From assembly GCA_023231475.1 (NCBI GenBank), contig JALJEE010002135.1:1-27647 (forward strand): DNA of 27,647 nt, written 5' to 3'. This DNA is from Seison nebaliae. Taxonomy: Eukaryota; Rotifera; Pararotatoria; Seisonacea; Seisonidae. The notes under the pieces were generated by a model that saw nothing but the letters and a program-made list of their open reading frames with translations, was not told the origin of the DNA and ran no database searches. Shown here in pieces: positions 10,374 through 21,000 of this stretch. How positions within the stretch are numbered: the stretch's first letter is position 1; every line of letters begins with the position of its first letter. The translations under genes and the position numbers were made by a program.

Positions 10374-12602
10374 TTAGGGACAAACACATAATCGTCTCAT
10401 GATTCGAGAAGCATTTCTAGGTAAACAATTATCTGTTTTGCTGTATCTGTCGAGTCGTACTACATGACCCATCATCTTCGATCTGAGAAACCTACTATAA
10501 TCAGAACTTTTATAATCAACTTCCTTAATTTCATAATTGGATGAAATATCGTTAAACGTTGGATCTGATAATTTAAATTGAGTTTTATGGAAAACCCATT
10601 CTTCTATGACGAATGTTAATCGGAAGTATGATTGTTTGGCAATTCCGGGAAACCGAGAATATATAATATCGATCCGTTTTAAATTGCTACCATTGTTATT
10701 AGGAGCATAATAGACTTCTTGAAGGAAAGACTTAGTAAACTTTATCTGATTATGTAAACAACCGTAAAGTGAATAATAACGGTTAAGATATCGATTAGTA
10801 AAATTGTGCCACATTAATATTTTGAACTTTTCTAGTGGATCTAACATACCATTAAAATTTTTGGTTAAGCGTTTAATAATTTTAAGTTTTCGATTGAAAC
10901 ACATACAACTTATCATAGGAATTCCTGCTTCTGTGCAAGTTCTAGAATAAGATATATTCTCCCTTAAAAGATTCCTACCTCCAAAAGATGGAGAATTTTG
11001 TTTTATATGGAAATTTCCTATAAATTTTCTTTTTTCAGTTAAGTTTTCTTTTAAATCTCTTCCCATAATATCTAGGAAGGTAAAATGGATATCAGCTGGT
11101 GTAATCATTTTGTCTAAATTATTCTTCAAAATAATTTGTTCGGATTTTGAGAAAGAGCGTTTTAAACTATCCGGTAAATGTAGAACGATTGAAGATTTAG
11201 TTCTTTCATTCATTCCATTATTAGTTCGTGAATAATAGTCTAGACGAGCACCATGATCACCAAAAAGAAGAATAATAGAATTATTACTGTAATTATTTAT
11301 GATTCTTTCTAATTGTTTCAATAAATACTTATCAATTAGCGATATCAACTTACTATTATTATGAGAATATTTTTTAAAATGACTTATTTGAAAGAATGGC
11401 AAGTCAGCTTCTTTCATTCTTTCTTGAAAACGATTTATATAATCATAAAATTCTTCAGCTAAATTACATGGATATGTAACATATTCATATGTCTTATAAA
11501 ACGATCTAAAATCGATATCAATAGGACTCTTCTTAAATCCCCTTCTCAGATAATAGAACATTCCAACACCATAGTAATCTTCTTGCATATAAGTTACGTA
11601 ATATTTTGGGAGGTATTTCCATAAGAATGGAAAATCATCGAGAGGTGTTGTTGCTTCTATTTTCGACCTGTATTCTATGTAACCGTTTGAGGAAATATTT
11701 TGAATGTTTTCTGACAACATTCCAGTTAACAGTGCAAGGAAATTTGGAAAAGTATTGGGACCATTTACTGCGGAATTTCGAAAGAATAAACTTTCTTTTG
11801 ACATTAAATATCCAAAACTTTGTCTCAATACTCGTTGCATATGTTGGGAGGATAATGAATCTATTCCTAATATAATCCAATTGTATGGCATTTTCTCCTT
11901 AGATAAAAGTTTTTGTTTTTCTCTAATTAACTTGTTAATTCTCGTGGAATAAAATGTAAAATATGATTCTATAAATATAATTTGTCCACCTAAAAGTCTT
12001 TCTTTACAAACGATTGTCATTACATCATGCGTGACGAGAACTGGCGGAGACAACTCGAAACCGGATAACGTATACTCAATTTCTTCTATTTCTGTGTATT
12101 TCTTTTTCTTCGTCTTCACTCCGGTAATGTTGGCGAAGAAACATTTTGGTTTAAACGAATAAAATTGTTCCATTAATCTCCATCTCGTAAAATTGTAAGC
12201 GAAATATTCGCCATTCTTTGCTAACTTCTCTGTTCGTATAAACATTTTACCCGGTTGCTTCAAATAATTATTTTGACTGCACATATTTCTTTCAATCACT
12301 ATCGGTTGCTCACCTTCCAGATATATATTTTTTGCATGATTAGGCCAAATCGTTTTACTATTCAACTGAATACGATTAAAACATTTTCCAAAATTTGAAA
12401 TTTTTTCAATATGTGAACCATAAGTCGTATACCCTTTGAAAATATGTGAAATCTTCTGGAAGTCTTTATTGATGTCATATCTCAGGATTACATTTTTTTG
12501 TGTGGCTATATTACCATAAAAACGAAATAGGTAAAGTTCATAGATGCAATACAACACTATATTAAGCAATATTACCAACAGAAATAACTGATATTGTTTC
12601 AT
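10374..12602 (-). CDS. DUF229 family protein (alkaline phosphatase/sulfatase-like fold)
   Basis: A single uninterrupted 742-residue frame. Residues 7-28 form a signal anchor, so the rest is predicted to be luminal or extracellular. The DUF229 core follows: 'NWIILGIDSLSS' with the metal-site Asp at 248; 'NGPNTFPNFLALLTGM' at 280-295, where the family's presumed nucleophile Thr is 284; 'LLFGDHGAR' with Asp449 and His450; 'TPADIHFTFLDI' with Asp504 and His506; and the Cys-rich family marker 'RTCTEAGIPMISCMC' at 554-568. All the residues expected of an active metal enzyme of this superfamily appear to be present. The substrate of DUF229 proteins is not established to my knowledge, and the family is expanded in nematodes and found in arthropods. 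The C-terminal 170 residues hold several Cys and N-glycosylation sites. The gene has no intron although most neighbours are split. The downstream tRNA gene and transposon are unrelated. Confidence 0.93.
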   Translation of the reverse strand: MKQYQLFLLVILLNIVLYCIYELYLFRFYGNIATQKNVILRYDINKDFQKISHIFKGYTTYGSHIEKISNFGKCFNRIQLNSKTIWPNHAKNIYLEGEQPIVIERNMCSQNNYLKQPGKMFIRTEKLAKNGEYFAYNFTRWRLMEQFYSFKPKCFFANITGVKTKKKKYTEIEEIEYTLSGFELSPPVLVTHDVMTIVCKERLLGGQIIFIESYFTFYSTRINKLIREKQKLLSKEKMPYNWIILGIDSLSSQHMQRVLRQSFGYLMSKESLFFRNSAVNGPNTFPNFLALLTGMLSENIQNISSNGYIEYRSKIEATTPLDDFPFLWKYLPKYYVTYMQEDYYGVGMFYYLRRGFKKSPIDIDFRSFYKTYEYVTYPCNLAEEFYDYINRFQERMKEADLPFFQISHFKKYSHNNSKLISLIDKYLLKQLERIINNYSNNSIILLFGDHGARLDYYSRTNNGMNERTKSSIVLHLPDSLKRSFSKSEQIILKNNLDKMITPADIHFTFLDIMGRDLKENLTEKRKFIGNFHIKQNSPSFGGRNLLRENISYSRTCTEAGIPMISCMCFNRKLKIIKRLTKNFNGMLDPLEKFKILMWHNFTNRYLNRYYSLYGCLHNQIKFTKSFLQEVYYAPNNNGSNLKRIDIIYSRFPGIAKQSYFRLTFVIEEWVFHKTQFKLSDPTFNDISSNYEIKEVDYKSSDYSRFLRSKMMGHVVRLDRYSKTDNCLPRNASRIMRRLCVCP

Positions 12603-12909
12603 TTTAGTTTAAGAAAAATTTTATAGATTATTTTCGATAACGAAACTTGGTGAACCAACTAAATTGAATGTTTAAAAGAATTGCTAAAAATTAATTGAAA
12701 GTATTTCCTTTGTCAAAACTAATAGTCCGATCGAAAATTGAATAACCTAAATCAATTTTTTCATTTATAATTCAACTATTATTGAAAACAAATAACTAAT
12801 TATCGCTCATAAAATCATATTCAAGGTTTCAGTATTGTGAAGTTATGAAAGAGGAAAATTTCGATAGAACACTTGCTTAACATGCATGAATAGGAACAAA
12901 ATTTCTTAT
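12603..12909. other. Upstream flank of the DUF229 gene
   Basis: AT-rich, with no coding exon seen. It should contain the DUF229 promoter, read leftwards, and it holds the T4 terminator of the tRNA gene at about 12899-12902 on the minus strand. Confidence 0.4.
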
Positions 12910-12992
12910 TGCCAGAAGTAGGGTTCGAACTCACGCTCCCTATTAAGAAGTGGAACTTAAGTCCACCGCCTTAACCGCTCGGCCATCCTGGC
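12910..12992 (-). tRNA. tRNA-Leu (anticodon TAA)
   Basis: The minus strand starts GCCAGGATGGCCGAGCGG and ends TTCTGGC plus an A discriminator, giving a seven-pair acceptor stem with one G-T pair. The A box (TGGCCGAGCGG) and B box (GTTCGAACC) of the internal Pol III promoter are intact. The anticodon stem GTGGA/TCCAC encloses CTTAAGT, so the anticodon is TAA and it reads UUA. The long variable arm between the anticodon and T stems is typical of class II leucine tRNAs. There is no intron. CCA is not encoded, as expected in eukaryotes, and a T4 run follows about 8 bases downstream. It looks fully functional. Confidence 0.97.
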
Positions 12993-13089
12993 TATGAAAG
13001 TCATTTTATTTTTCAGCAGAACAAGAAATATAAATCATTATTAAATGATGAACGAAATGAAGTTTATTCTGCAAATAATGAAATTAATA

Positions 13090-13155
13090 CAGTAGGTCCA
13101 AGAATATCTCGGACCTAGCAATTTACTTAGTTTGCTGTCTAAAAATATCTCGGAC
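13090..13155 (+). repeat. Left terminal repeat of the transposon, two motif copies
   Basis: The outer copy GTCCAAGAATATCTCGGAC is at 13096-13114 and the inner copy GTCTAAAAATATCTCGGAC at 13137-13155, in the same orientation and 41 bp apart. This resembles the IR/DR arrangement of some Tc1-like elements, in which each motif is a transposase-binding site. Confidence 0.9.
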
Positions 13156-13228
13156 AAATTTAAGCTTTGTGATTTCAAAAACGAAAAACGTGAACTTTTA
13201 GCCACTTTAACTGATTCAAATCTTTAAA

Positions 13229-14040
13229 ATGACTAAAAGTAAGAAGAGAGATGAAAAGGTGCAAGAAATTGTACTTAATATGTACCTAAATGAGGGTTTG
13301 AGCATCCGAAGTATAGCGTCCAAAATTAATGTTCCAAAATCCACCGTTGGGGATATTGTAAAACGTGGATCTTACCCGAATCCAGTCTGCAACAGGTAAT
13401 AAATAGACTGGATCTTACAAGTACAGATTTTAGGGTATGTCGGCAAAAAGTCTCGAATTTTATACATAAAACACGATTTAAGAATGGAACCGTCATATTA
13501 AAATCGTATTTATCCACACAACATCGAAAGAAACGCATGGAATATGCCAGAGAAAGAATTGGAAATTGCACCAATTGGGATCAGGTATTTTTTTCTGACG
13601 AAAGGAATTTTTTTTATTCAGTAAACGATGGCCGACTACGTATTTGGTACGAAAATGTTGAAACTAGATATAAAATGGGTTCTAGTGGTCACAGAAAGTC
13701 CGTTATGGTATGGGGGTATTATGGCAGATGGTACCCTTATTTTGTTGAAGTTTAACCACCGTGCGAAATCCGAAGATTATATATCATTAATCGAAAACGA
13801 ATTCCTTTTGATAATTGATCCCAATCGCCAATCTACGATGATTACGATGAGCCAATCTACGAGATTAAAAGATTAAAAACTAAAAACAGATCATTCGAAC
13901 GTTAAACAGATGAGTTGTGGAATTCAATCGAAGATGCAGCAAAGAATATCGACGGAAAAATTTTACGTAACTGTGATATGAGGATGAATCGACGATTATT
14001 GGATGTTATCCAAAGAAAGGGAGGTTGGACAAAATACTAA
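13229..14040 (+). pseudogene. Broken Tc1/mariner transposase
   Basis: The first frame opens at 13229 with a basic N-terminus and a helix-turn-helix DNA-binding motif ('GLSIRSIASKINVPKSTVGD', residues 23-42), stopping at 13399. Other frames continue with 'LSTQHRKKRMEYARE', then 'DQVFFSDERNF' containing the first catalytic Asp of the DDE/D triad, then in yet another frame 'VMVWGGIMADGTL'. After about 13840 the expected second-Asp block ('DNAPCH'-like) is unrecognisable and the 'SPDLNPIENLW' segment with the third acidic residue is absent. The reading then resumes with the C-terminal 'ELWNSIEDAAKNID' and ends at 14040. At least two frame changes and an internal deletion make it non-functional. 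Confidence 0.88.
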
Positions 14041-14088
14041 ACATTCTAATTTTCATTTTTTTACTTACTTAATTCTGTTTCATAATTG

Positions 14089-14137
14089 TGCCCGAGATAT
14101 TATTGTCATAATGTCCGAGATATTCTTGGACGTACTG
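14089..14137 (-). repeat. Right terminal repeat of the transposon, two motif copies
   Basis: In inverted orientation, the outer copy GTCCGAGATATTCTTGGAC is at 14113-14131, the exact reverse complement of the left outer motif. A diverged inner copy (tgcccgagatattattgtc) lies at about 14089-14107. The inner copies are only about 6 bp apart from the outer here, against 22 bp on the left, so the spacing is asymmetric. Confidence 0.85.
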
Positions 14138-14640
14138 TAATAGAGTATAATATATAGATAACTGACTATTTAACTTCGGAAATCATAAAAATTTGTTATT
14201 TGTAATTTAAAATATTTTATGGGGGTAACTTTAAGATCATTACGATAATTAATAATTTATTATGATCATGTAACGAATTTCATCTAAACATTCCAGCAGT
14301 TCTATGAATATAATCATTATAAAAATAATTCTCATTCTCATTTTCATCTCTTTTCTCCATTTGTTAGAAAGCGCTAACACTCGTTACCATTAAGATATCC
14401 CAATTATCATATTGCTTCCAGTATTTTATAACGTCAGTTGTTGAATGTGTATATATATAAACTTTCCAATTGGCAAGTTTGCTCCGTTGTAGACCATCGA
14501 ATACCGATGTGCACATACATATAGATTCTTGATGAATCGCATGTGCAATTGTTTATGTGATTACAAGGGAAGTACATCCGCAATATTTTCGACGTTCTTC
14601 TCATTCGATTTCTATATCTTTATTATAATCGCTTCTTAAA
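14138..14640. other. Intergenic, likely promoter region of the copine-domain gene
   Basis: No coding exon is supported. The stretch is AT-rich up to about 14300. A TATAAA at 14456-14461 follows a short TA run, about 180 bases before the start codon of the next gene. It is a plausible core promoter but could be part of a microsatellite. Confidence 0.4.
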
Positions 14641-15774
14641 ATGCTTATCCTGCTCATCATAACTTTGCTCACTCTATTCTTTTTGTATGTCACTTGTAAG
14701 AAAGATGAAAATAAACAAATTCCAAAAATATCAAATACATCAGTCAAACAGACGATGGAACCAATTACTAAATTATCAAAATTCGAAACTAAGACTCAAA
14801 AATTATTCAGTTTCCTCGTTCTAAAAAATATATTTCAATTACATAATCTTGCAGATCAACATAATGTGTCGTCAATTAATGCCATTCACGACCGATTCAT
14901 GTCACTAGATGAAGTGACAGAAGCAATTAAATGTATGAATATCGACAACATAAATTTAATTTTTGGTTTTTCTTTCTGAGATTTTTTATATTTCTTAATC
15001 TTAATCTTAAAATACTTTTTCTTTCAATATTAGGTATCGATTATACTGTTAGCAATTTAGAAAATGGAACGAAAACATTTCAAGGTCGATCTTTGCATCA
15101 TATTGGTCACGATATTCTCAATCCTTATCAGAAAGTCATAACAATAGTTGGGAAAACATTGGAGAGTTTCGACGAAGATGGAATTATTCCTGCATTTGGT
15201 TTTGGAAACGAAACATCACGTGATTCTTCGATTATTCGTTTAAATAAACAATCGGATAACTGCATTGGTTTTACCGAGGTGTTAGAACATTATAATAATA
15301 TCACTCCAAATATTGATTTAAGTGGACCTACAAATTTCGCTCCCTTAATTTATAAATCTATCGAAATAGTTAAAGAAACGAAAGCTGTTAATTTTTCTTA
15401 CAAATTTAATTTCATTAAATTATCAGTATCATATTTTAGTGATAGTAGCTGATGGGCAAGTTACAAATGAACGTCAAACCAAACAGGCCATTGAGAAGGC
15501 TTCATATTTTCCCTTATCCATAGTCGTTGTTGGAGTTGGAGATGGACCGTGGGAGAAAATGATGGAATTTGATGATAATTTACCTAACAGACAATTTGAC
15601 AATTTCCAATTTGTGAATTATCATCAAATTATTCAATCAATCAAAAAACATGAATATGACAATGACGAAGAAACGGAAAAGAAATGTGATGCATTGTTTG
15701 CATTATATGCATTGATGGAAATACCGGATCAATATGCATCAATAAAACACTTGAAATTATTGGAGCATCTTTAA
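14641..15774 (+). CDS. Copine/VWA-domain protein (RGLG-like) with N-terminal membrane anchor
   Basis: Three exons, 14641-14965, 15034-15386 and 15427-15774, with introns of 68 and 40 bp, give 341 residues. The copine-type VWA domain covers about residues 83-335. It has '[11 protein letters not shown]', the metal-site 'GIDYTVSN' (Asp111, Thr113, Ser115), 'GRSLHHIG', '[20 protein letters not shown]' and 'IPAFGFGN'. It also has '[11 protein letters not shown]', '[13 protein letters not shown]', '[14 protein letters not shown]', 'FDNFQFVNY' and '[12 protein letters not shown]'. This is closest to the RGLG group of copine-domain ubiquitin ligases. Two features differ from plant RGLGs. Residues 1-18 form a hydrophobic signal anchor where plant proteins are myristoylated. 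The protein ends just after the VWA domain, so the RING finger is missing, and AATAAA follows 6 bases after the stop. It may therefore be a membrane-tethered calcium- or metal-dependent adaptor and not itself a ligase. An in-frame stop lies just upstream of the ATG. Confidence 0.9.
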
Positions 15775-15779
15775 CGTTA

Positions 15780-15785
15780 AATAAA
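15780..15785 (+). promoter_or_regulatory. Polyadenylation signal of the copine-domain gene
   Basis: A canonical AATAAA begins six bases after the stop codon, giving a very short 3' UTR. The next gene converges and ends 190 bases away. Confidence 0.6.
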
Positions 15786-15974
15786 ACTGATGTGCTAATT
15801 ATTTTTTGATTCATCATTTAAAAAAGAAAAATATTTTTCAAGAAAGTGATTTAGCAATTTCAATATTTCATTGAGATGGCAACTGTACAAAATTAGAAGA
15901 AACAACTGAAAGATAAAATTTGCTTGTATAAATTATCAATTGAGATTGTTTAACTTAAAAAATTTAATTTCAAA

Positions 15975-18038
15975 CTAATCCAACATCTTGCAACTTTCTG
16001 TTCCAGATGATAATTTTAAATATTCCGTTTTCGTTCCATTTGATGATGTCGAAGTAGTCGATGGTGATGATGTATCTAAATTAAATTTTTTTGATTGTGA
16101 CGATTGGTCGTTGTCGATATTATTCGAGAATGTTGGTCCATAATACTTTTGATTATTAAACTTACCATCATGATGTAACAAAGACAGACTGGCCCAACCC
16201 AATTTCGTTTGAGGTACCGACAGCTTCCTACCCAAACATTCACCTCTTCTTCCTTTCTTTCGTAATCGATATAAGAAAATGCAAAATATCAACAGTAATA
16301 ACAAGAGTAAGATGAGAAATAAGGATGAAAATATGAAAATTGACGTAATCAGATCAGTACCAAAAAATTTTGAGATTAATTCGAAAAAACGGTTGGAAGT
16401 AACATTTCCATCATGTTCATCCGGATCTTCTAATTCTAATGACTTGTTGTAATTATTATGACGGTTTTGAATGTTTTTTAATATGTTATACTTTTCTATG
16501 GGTCTACCTTTCACTGAATTTTGATGATGTTTAAAATTTGGTTTATAATTAACTATATTTCTGCTTGGTACATCGGAAATAGTTAGGAGAAATTTTGATA
16601 GATCCGTATGATATGAACGTCTTAACGAAAGAGGTAAAGTTGTTGATAGTTTGGTTGTGCTCATCGTATTGGTGATAGTACGAGCGGTTGTTAACTTTGT
16701 TGTTTTTACAATTTTTTCTTTTTTGCTTTCAAAAGATTTTGACGATGTTGAAGGCGATGATGAAAGTGTTGGCCTTAATAAAATTAACGGAGATTTCGCT
16801 TTTTCTATTTCCAGCGGACCACCAGTGTGATTGATTTTTGGTTTATTCGAAGAACGATTTACAAACTGAATAGGTTCGGGAATTTGTTCATTAATATTTA
16901 TATGAGTTCCTAAATTCATTTTTTGAGGTTGAGTAGAACTTGTAAGTGAGATTTCATCATTCATATCCTTATTCTCTTCTTTTAACATCGTTCGATCCGA
17001 TGCTAGACTTGTTACATTATTTGGAGAATTATTCGATTTTCCTGGTTTGTATTTTTGCGTTGAAGATATTGAATTTTCTGTTGACAATGTTGGTTTTTTT
17101 GTAAATAAATGACCAGCAGCTGAAATGAAAAAAAGAGAAATAAAAGATTGAATGTAGATATATTTAACTGGAACATTTAGAGAAGTTAAAAAATTGGTCG
17201 ATGGATGATAAAAATAGAAACCAATGTAAAACGAAAAAGTATCATTCAGATTACCGAATTTCGATTAGACAAATCGGTACTCTTTTTTAAGAATAAAAGC
17301 AATGGATTATTATTAGTCACCTCATCCCATTACTTTACAAGGAAGGAAGTTATATGGAAATAATATGAAACGATAAATAATCATGATTGAATAAATATTC
17401 CTTTCTCATTGACATTATTATTCGACAGAGCGAGAAAGCAACAAATAAAACATTTTGATTATTTTGTTAAGAGAATAAGGCGGTTTAATTTTTCGTAGGG
17501 ACATTTAATTCTCGATTATAGACAACACTTACATTGACAATAATGTTCATAAATAAGAATCATCGCCACATAATTTTAAGTCATAAAATTTGTAGTTCAA
17601 TTCATTCGATTTCAACAAAAAAATTTTTTGATCGTAAAAATAGATGTGAAAATCACAATATCAATTTTTGAATAAAATAACAAAAGATTAACCCAAATAA
17701 TTTTTTCGTGAATTTTTCATTGAATTCAATAATTTCTGATATTCTTCATGGAAGTTGGATTCATTCGATTGTATATCGAAATAGTCAGGACCATATTTCA
17801 ATTCAGGAATGAGTGGGGAATTGTGAACTTCCTTTGTATCAAAATCATAATCATGAACATTATAATAATCATCGCTTTGAGCAAGATTTGTTGAAGACTA
17901 TTTTTGAATAAAATAAAATTAAATGAAAATTATTTTATTGCAATCATGTAAGAAGTGGGTACTAACAAGGAGAAACAGTAGAAACAGTTGAACTGTTAGA
18001 TGTGGACTCTTCCCATTGAGTTGTAGTGTAGAGAGCAT
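15975..18038 (-). CDS. Unrecognised type I membrane protein with Ser/Thr-rich ectodomain
   Basis: I assemble three exons: 18038-17967, 17897-17693 and 17119-15975, giving 473 residues with matching phases (0, then 1). Exon 1 encodes a signal peptide ('LTVQLFLLFLL'). Exon 2 encodes an acidic, Tyr-rich stretch ('QSDDYYNVHDYDFDTKEV', 'LKYGPDYFDI'). Exon 3 encodes a long low-complexity ectodomain rich in Ser, Thr, Asn and Lys, including 'KTTKLTTARTITNTMSTTKL', with several N-glycosylation sequons and no Cys pairs. A membrane segment follows at about 349-376 ('IFIFSSLFLILLLLLLLIFC'), then a basic stop-transfer ('RLRKKGRRGE') and a 90-residue tail ending in Ser/Thr-rich sequence and 'TEYLKLSSG'. 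The layout suggests a mucin-like or O-glycosylated surface protein with a signalling-type tail. I recognise no family. Intron 1 is 69 bp and intron 2 is 573 bp, long for this window. Confidence 0.75.
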
Positions 18039-21000
18039 GTTGTTGGCGAGAGTATTCGATCATTACAATTATTTGTCAGTTCTTGTCATTTTATGTTAAA
18101 TTTACATAATTCGATTAATAAAAAACTTGAGGAAAATTTTTTTGATCAACAGTCAAATAGATCTGTTGAATAAATATAAAATAAAATTTCTGACTGAAAT
18201 AATGATGAATAAAGATGGATAAATATATTGTGAGATAGATAAGAAGAATTATGAAGGAACATGATAATTTTTGCTCATTTCGATAAATACATTTATTGCT
18301 GTAACATATTTCGATTAAGTTGAAGGTAATATCGATCGATGGTTATTAGAGGTGAGAACTTGACGAGACTTGAAAACATTGAAGTTAATTCTTTATTGTC
18401 CCAACTGCCATAGCTCATCCATTAGCAATTAAATGAAACATTAAGAATATTTTTTTTTGATTTTTTTCGAAAAGAATTGAGGAACAAAACATAAAGAATT
18501 TCTGAATAATATATTGAACTTTAATATAGATGGAAATGAGATAAAATGAATTAATTACTTCTCCCCGTGAACTACGGTGATAACAGATTTCGAGGTATAT
18601 TTGAAGAATAGATAATTTTATAATATGATGTGAAACGTTCTAAACTACATAACCATTAATTATTATGATTAAAAAATTTATCTTCAAGCCATTTTTTATG
18701 TTATCAGAAAAATTGATAATGTTTGAAATCATGAATGAAACGAACGAGAAAATGAAGTTCTTATGATTTCGATTATGAATCAAATGAAGAGTGAAAGGAC
18801 TTTCTATTGTTCTACTATTTTGAAAAGTTTAGAGAATAACATCTCAAATAATATGAATGCACACATGTTACATATGATATATATATTTAAGTAATAAGTT
18901 TTCTATAATCAACTTTTAATGAATGAATATTGTGTTGTGAAATATATTGAGATCCTCTTAAATTGAGGAGAAGGTCATGATTTCTGAGAGAAATTTATTC
19001 ATTATTTTCTGGTACAATTCTCAGAAATAGCCGAACGATACGAAGAGAAAGTTCGAAAGTAGAATGAATCATTCATTCATTCATTTATTCTCAACGTTTT
19101 AGTTTGATATGAATGTGCTAAAATGTTTTGTAGGAAATTTATGTATCTATCCTCATAATTTTAAGAATAATGAGTGTTTGATGAATGGTTGGTCATTATG
19201 TTCATTAACATTGGAGTGGAAATGCAGAACATTCCTGTAACTTCAATGAAACTTGAGTGAATTTTGGAACACAATTCCTTTTTGCCAATAAGTGTTATAT
19301 TGTGAAAATGGTTTAGTTAAGGAGAACTAATATGAAGATTTCTTTTGTGCAGACAATATAGATTACACAATGATAACTTAATAAATATACGCAAAAAAAA
19401 TAACAATGAAATAAATTCCCATAGATCATGTAATGCCGAATATAATATGTATCAGTGACAGCCATTAAATATTGTGAATGTCCAAATCGCACCAACGCAT
19501 TTCACTTAGGAGAGCCTCTCATCTCTCCTTTATCAAATCACCTAATTTTCGAAGTAGATTGTACTGTATACGATCATACATATTATGTTTTTAAATATGT
19601 GAGTCATGATGGTGCTGATGATATAATAACTGTTTTACTTTTGTTGTTAATGTTGTAGAATAAAAGAAAAGAATCTATATGACTTAATGTAGGTATAGTG
19701 TATCATACGTCACCAAGATGTTCGTAAATGAATATGGCCCTGTTATATACATGAGGAGGTATTGATAAGCATTAGAAGAAGGAGAAGATGCATTGAGGAA
19801 AAAAAATTGGGCATTTTATTATTTCTCGTTTGTTCGTCCGAAGGTTATGATAAATTTTTCACTTCCAATTTTCCTCGCTTATACTAACCTCTGTAATTCA
19901 CAAAAAATGATAGTTCAATGCATTTCCTATTACTTTTCATCTGTCCATTCACAGTGGAGACTACACATCTGTACACAACTGTACAACCATCACACCATAA
20001 CTCCATCCAATTACGAATAGAGTTCTCACACTCAAATTGTTCATAGTAAAAACTGGTAATCAGTGAAAAAGAGTAGACATTTTCAATTGTAACAAATGGA
20101 CTTTATTCATATTTCCCCGAACGAATATCATTATCACTCTCGTTCGCGTTTAATTGTTGAGTTTAGTTATATTTACGAAGTGATTATATTCATTCACGTT
20201 ATCAAATATTATCACTTTGTAATTCAACCAAAATGTCCGACGAATATGTCCTATAAACAATTTATTTCAAATATTTTTATTACATTCTTAATGACATTAA
20301 TTACAACACTCCATCACTTTAATTTTAGTTACGAAAAACTTTTTCAATTTTATTCCAATAAGTTAAATCTTTCCAATTAATCTTATCGTTTTCACACCAT
20401 TGTCAACTTGATTGAATTCATAGAAAGAAAATTTAAAATTAACATAAAAACATGTAAATGTAAAAAATTCCCCTACATAATTTCTTGGGAGACCATGAAA
20501 GAAATTTAAATGATAAAGAATTGAAGTAAAGAACAATGGCAATTTTGGAAAAAAGGGAATTTTAACTTCTAACAGTAATATTATAAGTTTTATTTTCATG
20601 AAGTTTTTTAATATTATGATTTAATTTGTATTTCGACAAATAATATAATTATATTAACCTTTTAATATAAGAGGAATATATAAAAATAATATTGGTTGAG
20701 CAATCGAAATTAGATTATCTGACTTCAATCCACTTCAATCAGATAAGAAAAGTGATTGAAGATGTTTATTCAATGGAATAACACTTGAAAGTTGAAGAAA
20801 TTGTTCGGATAGATGTTGAGTAGATATTAGTAACAATTAAGCGAGTTACAGCATTACAGCGTATGATGGAGTTCACATCCTCCTTCTTACAATACAGACA
20901 AATTAGCGAATAATTTAGGAAGACAACAAAGAATAGGAAATCAATGAGGAATTGAATAATAATTTATGCAAATTTAATTTAATTAAATATTTTAATTCGA

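Larger units (their letters stand above)
13090..14137 (+). mobile_element. Tc1/mariner-type DNA transposon, 1048 bp, decayed
   Basis: The element is bounded by TA dinucleotides at 13088-13089 and 14138-14139, the target duplication of Tc1/mariner elements. Its ends are inverted repeats starting CAGTA and containing GTCCAAGAATATCTCGGAC. Each end carries two copies of this motif (see separate entries). Between them lies a broken transposase gene on the plus strand. It inserted about 100 bp upstream of the tRNA-Leu 5' end. The total length is shorter than the usual 1.3-1.7 kb because part of the catalytic region is missing. With near-identical outer ends it could still be mobilised by an active relative elsewhere in the genome; that is inference. 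Confidence 0.94.

Noticed and set aside
10192-10389. Minus-strand 65-codon frame overlapping the DUF229 3' end
   Set aside because: It has no motif or supported start, and its overlap with the DUF229 stop suggests a chance frame in 3' flanking sequence.
11606-11952. Two plus-strand and one minus-strand open frames inside the DUF229 gene
   Set aside because: They overlap conserved DUF229 coding sequence in other frames and have no family motifs of their own.
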